Source of the DNA: an uncultured Clostridium sp.
GTDB lineage: Bacteria > Bacillota > Clostridia > Lachnospirales > Lachnospiraceae
Reading direction: 5' to 3'
Assembly: GCA_934438135.1 (NCBI GenBank)
Contig: CAKSBP010000042.1
Coordinates: 1 to 25,038 of the forward strand
Length of the DNA: 25,038 nucleotides
The position numbers and the translations under genes are program-made. Below are positions 22,381 through 25,038 of the stretch, in pieces. Within the stretch, counting starts at the first letter, position 1. The number at the start of each line of letters is the position of its first letter. The notes below the pieces were generated by a model. That model saw nothing but the letters and a program-made list of their open reading frames with translations. It did not search any database and was not told the DNA's origin.

Positions 22381-23598
22381 ATGAATCAAGATAAAATACA
22401 TTTTTTTCAAGAAATACTAGCAAAATCTACTTCCATACCCGTCATTCACATTACCAAAGAAAATAAAAAACAGTTTCAGAATACAAAAAACACACTACCA
22501 CATACTTACTGGAGCGTGGATAATCAATACTGCTTCGACCATTACTTTCAGAATTGCACAGAAGGCGGCATTCATCACATCATAACGCCGATTCAAACGC
22601 AATTCTGTTTTTTATGTATCTCCAAAGAAAAGGAAGAACATATTGCAGCTGGTCCTTTTCTGGATACTGCTATGACCGACACTATGCTGTATGAAACCAT
22701 AGACCTTCTCCAGCTGCCAATCCATCATGCTCCTAGTTTAAAAAACTGGTATCAGAAGCTTCCAGTTTCTGACCGTTCTTATATAGAAGAAATTTTTCAG
22801 ATTATGCGACGTCATCTTCCTATTCAACAAAATACAAATCCGGCAGCCATTTTTGACTTCCGTCAAAAAGAAGCACTGGATCAAGTACGTTTCTTTCAGC
22901 CAATATGCCTGGGAAAAGACGAAACTATACAGTTGACAGAAGACCGGTACGATTTGGAAAAACAAATGCTTCGGTGTATTGCCGCCGGAGATGTGGACGG
23001 TGCCAGTAAATTAAGTGACGCATTCCAGCCACATGTACAATTTATGGTTCAAACCAAAGATTCCATCCGCAGCCAGAAAAATATGCTGATTGTAATTAAT
23101 ACCTTGTTTCGAACGGCAGCACAGGAAGGTGGTGTACATCCTGTATACCTGGATGAAACCTCTACCAAATGGACAATTCGTATTGAAAATGCAGTTTCCC
23201 AGGAGACACTGAATACTATGTCTAAGAAAATGATCCGCTCTTACTGCATTCTTGTGAAGAATCATTCCCTTTCGCAGTATTCACCGCTTGTGAAAAAGGC
23301 AGTCAATTACATTCATCTGAATCTTAGCAAACCGTTAACTGTATCTTTGATTTCCAATGAAGCAGGCATCTGTACCGATTATCTGACCCGTTTATTTAAA
23401 AAAGAACTTCAGATGCCAATCATTACGTATATCAATAAAAACCGCATTGAAGCCTCTTTGCGATTATTAAATACAACCGATTTATCTATTCAGGATATTG
23501 GATTTATGGTTGGAATTAATGACACTTCCTACTTTAACAAATTGTTTAAAAAACACATCGGAGTTTCTCCAAAACAATATAGGGAAAGCCTATACTAG
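22381..23598 (+). CDS. AraC-family transcriptional regulator
   Basis: A 405-residue one-component regulator. The C-terminal ~100 residues (about 303-403) form the double helix-turn-helix of AraC/XylS proteins: KKAVNYIHLNLSKPLTVSLI, then ICTDYLTRLFKKEL, and the second unit DIGFMVGINDTSYFNKLFKK with the hallmark GVSPKQYR. The N-terminal ~290 residues are a sensory region I do not recognise; ITPIQTQFCFLCISKEKEEH...IAAGPF has the feel of a PAS/GAF-like beta sheet core. There is no membrane span, so the signal is probably intracellular. TAGGAG precedes the ATG. It is divergent from the ATPase module and convergent with oadB, so the target is not obvious; the decarboxylase genes are one possibility. 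Confidence 0.9.
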   Translation: MNQDKIHFFQEILAKSTSIPVIHITKENKKQFQNTKNTLPHTYWSVDNQYCFDHYFQNCTEGGIHHIITPIQTQFCFLCISKEKEEHIAAGPFLDTAMTDTMLYETIDLLQLPIHHAPSLKNWYQKLPVSDRSYIEEIFQIMRRHLPIQQNTNPAAIFDFRQKEALDQVRFFQPICLGKDETIQLTEDRYDLEKQMLRCIAAGDVDGASKLSDAFQPHVQFMVQTKDSIRSQKNMLIVINTLFRTAAQEGGVHPVYLDETSTKWTIRIENAVSQETLNTMSKKMIRSYCILVKNHSLSQYSPLVKKAVNYIHLNLSKPLTVSLISNEAGICTDYLTRLFKKELQMPIITYINKNRIEASLRLLNTTDLSIQDIGFMVGINDTSYFNKLFKKHIGVSPKQYRESLY

Positions 23599-23606
23599 GC
23601 TTCCCC
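23582..23606. terminator. Convergent hairpin over the AraC-gene stop codon
   Basis: GGGAAAGCC and GGCTTCCCC flank TATACTA, with one mismatch; the core AGCCTA-TAC-TAGGCT is a perfect palindrome. It includes the TAG stop of the regulator gene and lies 17 bases from the end of the convergent oadG-like gene. The T-tracts are weak on both sides. Confidence 0.5.
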
Positions 23607-23622
23607 ATTCATTTTACAGCAA

Positions 23623-23763
23623 TTATGGTTTTTCTTTGTTCTCAGGTAATTTTGACATCAGCAGGATAGCTGCCATAATAAGAAAAACCACAAGAAAAAC
23701 CCCTGCCATCCCCTGCCCCATCAAAATAAATGCATTCTTTAGATTTTCCATATTAATATTCAT
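23623..23763 (-). CDS. Small OadG-like (decarboxylase gamma) membrane protein
   Basis: A 46-residue protein with ATG at 23761-23763, preceded by GGGGGA at a good distance, and a TAA at 23623-23625. It starts MNINMENLKNAFILMGQGM, has one hydrophobic span (AGVFLVVFLIMAAILLM) and a charged tail KLPENKEKP. One N-terminal span with a GxGMxGVFxV pattern is typical of gamma subunits of sodium-translocating decarboxylases (OadG/MmdD type), which hold the complex together. It begins 14 bases after the oadB stop, in the same transcript. The protein is shorter than classical OadG because the cytoplasmic metal-binding tail is almost absent. Assignment rests on the span pattern and the neighbour. Confidence 0.8.
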   Translation of the reverse strand: MNINMENLKNAFILMGQGMAGVFLVVFLIMAAILLMSKLPENKEKP

Positions 23764-23777
23764 AATTTTATCCCCCT

Positions 23778-24941
23778 TTATACCATTGCTGTAACCAAAC
23801 TGATAACAAGACCACCAGCTACCGCAGATGCTATCTGCCCTGCCACATTTGCTCCGGCAGCATGCATCAGAATAATATTTCCTTTTTCCTCCGTGACCGC
23901 AAGTTTCTGAACCACACGAGACGCCATCGGAAATGCTGAAATTCCAGCTGCTCCAACCATCGGATTTATTTTCTTTTTCAAAAATACGTTCATAGCTTTT
24001 GCAAGAAGAACTCCTGTTGCTGTATCCATAATAAATGCTGCCAGTCCAATTAACATAATGATAAATGTATCCAGTTTCACAAACTCATCTGCCTGCATGC
24101 TGAAAGATATGGTCAGCCCAAGAAGCAGAGTGATCAGATTTGTCAATGCTCCCTGTGCCGTATCAGAAAGAGTCTTAAGTTCACTGATATGCTGTCCGGC
24201 TTCCCGAAGAAGATTACCAAACATTAGTGCTCCAATCAATCCAAGAGACTCTGGAGAAACCAAACCAGTTGCTGCAATCACTATAATCGGAAATAAAATA
24301 CGTTTTTTATAGGAGACCTCCCTTGGATTATAGTCCATATGAATGCAACGTTCCTTTTTCGTCGTAAGTCCTCTAATTACAAGTGGCTGCACAATAGGAA
24401 CCAGTGCCATATAAGAATATGCCACCACTGCAATGGCTCCCATATAATTAGAATGAAGCACCTTAGATACCAAAATCGAAGTAGGCCCATCTGCCGCACC
24501 AATAATACCGATTGCAGCCGCATCATTCATATTAAATCCACAGATAACAGCAAGTACAATTGCAAAAAAGATGCCAAATTGACATGCTGCACCAAATAAA
24601 AACATTTTTGGATTAGATAACAATGGACCAAAATCAATCATTGCTCCAATTCCAATAAATAGAAGAATAGGCATTGCCTCCGATGCCTCAATTCCAGCAT
24701 GAAACAGCCACTCGATAATTCCAACCGATTCTATATTTCCTTCTGTTCCTGCTATGCTTTGAGTAAGTACTGCCGTTCCTGGGAAATTTACCAGAAGCGC
24801 CCCGATTCCCATTGGCACCAGCAGCGTTGGTTCACACCCTTTTTTCAACCCAAGCCACAGCAAAATCCCGCTTACCAAAAACATGACACACTGCTGCCAT
24901 GTTAAATCAGCAATTCCTTCTATTAAAAAATGAACGTCCAT
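23778..24941 (-). CDS. oadB: Sodium-translocating decarboxylase beta subunit
   Basis: Integral membrane subunit of biotin-dependent sodium-pumping decarboxylases (OadB/GcdB/MmdB family). It decarboxylates carboxybiotin and exports sodium ions. It has 387 residues and about ten hydrophobic spans. Family landmarks: IGIGAMIDFGPLLSNP, GIIGAADGPTSILVS with the ion-site Asp, GLTISFSMQADEF, and GAAGISAFPMASRVVQK followed by MHAAGANVAGQIASA. The ATG at 24939-24941 follows TAGGAGGATAAA, a perfect ribosome binding site. It is followed by the gamma-like small gene. The alpha (carboxyltransferase) and biotin-carrier subunits are not in the window, so the acid substrate (oxaloacetate, methylmalonyl-CoA, glutaconyl-CoA or malonate) cannot be told; the symbol is the generic family name. 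Confidence 0.93.
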   Translation of the reverse strand: MDVHFLIEGIADLTWQQCVMFLVSGILLWLGLKKGCEPTLLVPMGIGALLVNFPGTAVLTQSIAGTEGNIESVGIIEWLFHAGIEASEAMPILLFIGIGAMIDFGPLLSNPKMFLFGAACQFGIFFAIVLAVICGFNMNDAAAIGIIGAADGPTSILVSKVLHSNYMGAIAVVAYSYMALVPIVQPLVIRGLTTKKERCIHMDYNPREVSYKKRILFPIIVIAATGLVSPESLGLIGALMFGNLLREAGQHISELKTLSDTAQGALTNLITLLLGLTISFSMQADEFVKLDTFIIMLIGLAAFIMDTATGVLLAKAMNVFLKKKINPMVGAAGISAFPMASRVVQKLAVTEEKGNIILMHAAGANVAGQIASAVAGGLVISLVTAMV

Positions 24942-24971
24942 TTTATCCTCCTATCTATTACATAATCTCTC

Positions 24972-25010
24972 GGAATCTCTAAGCCAATAAATTCAAGGCT
25001 TTCAGATTCC
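24972..25010 (-). promoter_or_regulatory. Inverted repeat in the oadB leader
   Basis: A 39-base nested inverted repeat: outer arms GGAATCT/AGATTCC and inner arms AAGCC/GGCTT around an 11-base loop, with 2-base symmetrical interior gaps. It sits about 30 bases ahead of the oadB ATG. No U-tract follows on the minus strand, so it is more likely an RNA structure or operator than the terminator of an upstream gene. Confidence 0.5.
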
Positions 25011-25038
25011 TTTTCTATTAAAATCCCCCACTTTTTTT

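Noticed and set aside
1..25038. CRISPR array, tRNA or insertion sequence
   Set aside because: No regularly spaced repeats, cloverleaf sequences or transposase frames were found on reading both strands.

Overview
The window reads as a low-GC Gram-positive gut-type anaerobe, most likely class Clostridia, family Lachnospiraceae. This is inferred from strong AGGAGG ribosome binding sites, sigma-A-type promoters, T-box, THF and cobalamin leaders, ECF vitamin transporters and the gatCAB route to amide-tRNAs. No rRNA, tRNA, CRISPR array, insertion sequence or phage gene was seen. Most genes lie on the minus strand; only the FliK-like gene, folT and the AraC-type regulator are on the plus strand.

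Positions 1-2520 are a decaying corner. A C-terminally cut aldo/keto reductase is followed by a flavodoxin-fold reductase broken by a frameshift and an internal deletion, and by a LysR regulator with one in-frame amber codon. Positions 2528-6063 hold sulfur amino acid genes: the methionine importer metN-metI-metQ behind a good promoter, and cysK behind its own. Positions 6361-8247 encode a lone 628-residue FliK-like protein with no other flagellar gene in sight. An Rrf2-type regulator follows (8310-8753), with a 21-bp palindrome across its own promoter, and then folT (9134-9643) under a tetrahydrofolate riboswitch.

Positions 9732-16500 form the most informative block, a six-gene operon headed by a cobalamin riboswitch. 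In transcription order it encodes a surface-anchored DUF4430 protein, a 550-residue protein joining an alpha-alpha toroid to a DUF4430 domain, EcfT, a fused double EcfA ATPase, an ECF S component and a TIM-barrel protein. Toroid plus DUF4430 is the domain pairing of animal intrinsic factor and transcobalamin. With the riboswitch this points to a B12 capture-and-import machine in which extracellular proteins hand cobalamin to an ECF transporter.

Positions 16601-20226 are gatC-gatA-gatB, transcribed behind a T-box leader whose specifier reads AAC (Asn). Positions 20268-22156 are an AT-rich two-gene module: an OLD/RecF-like ATPase without a nuclease domain and a small protein with a D-x13-E-x-K nuclease-like motif. 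It is a candidate defence system that does not match a named family I can recognise. The window closes with an AraC-family regulator and, convergent to it, oadB plus a tiny oadG-like gene for a sodium-pumping decarboxylase.
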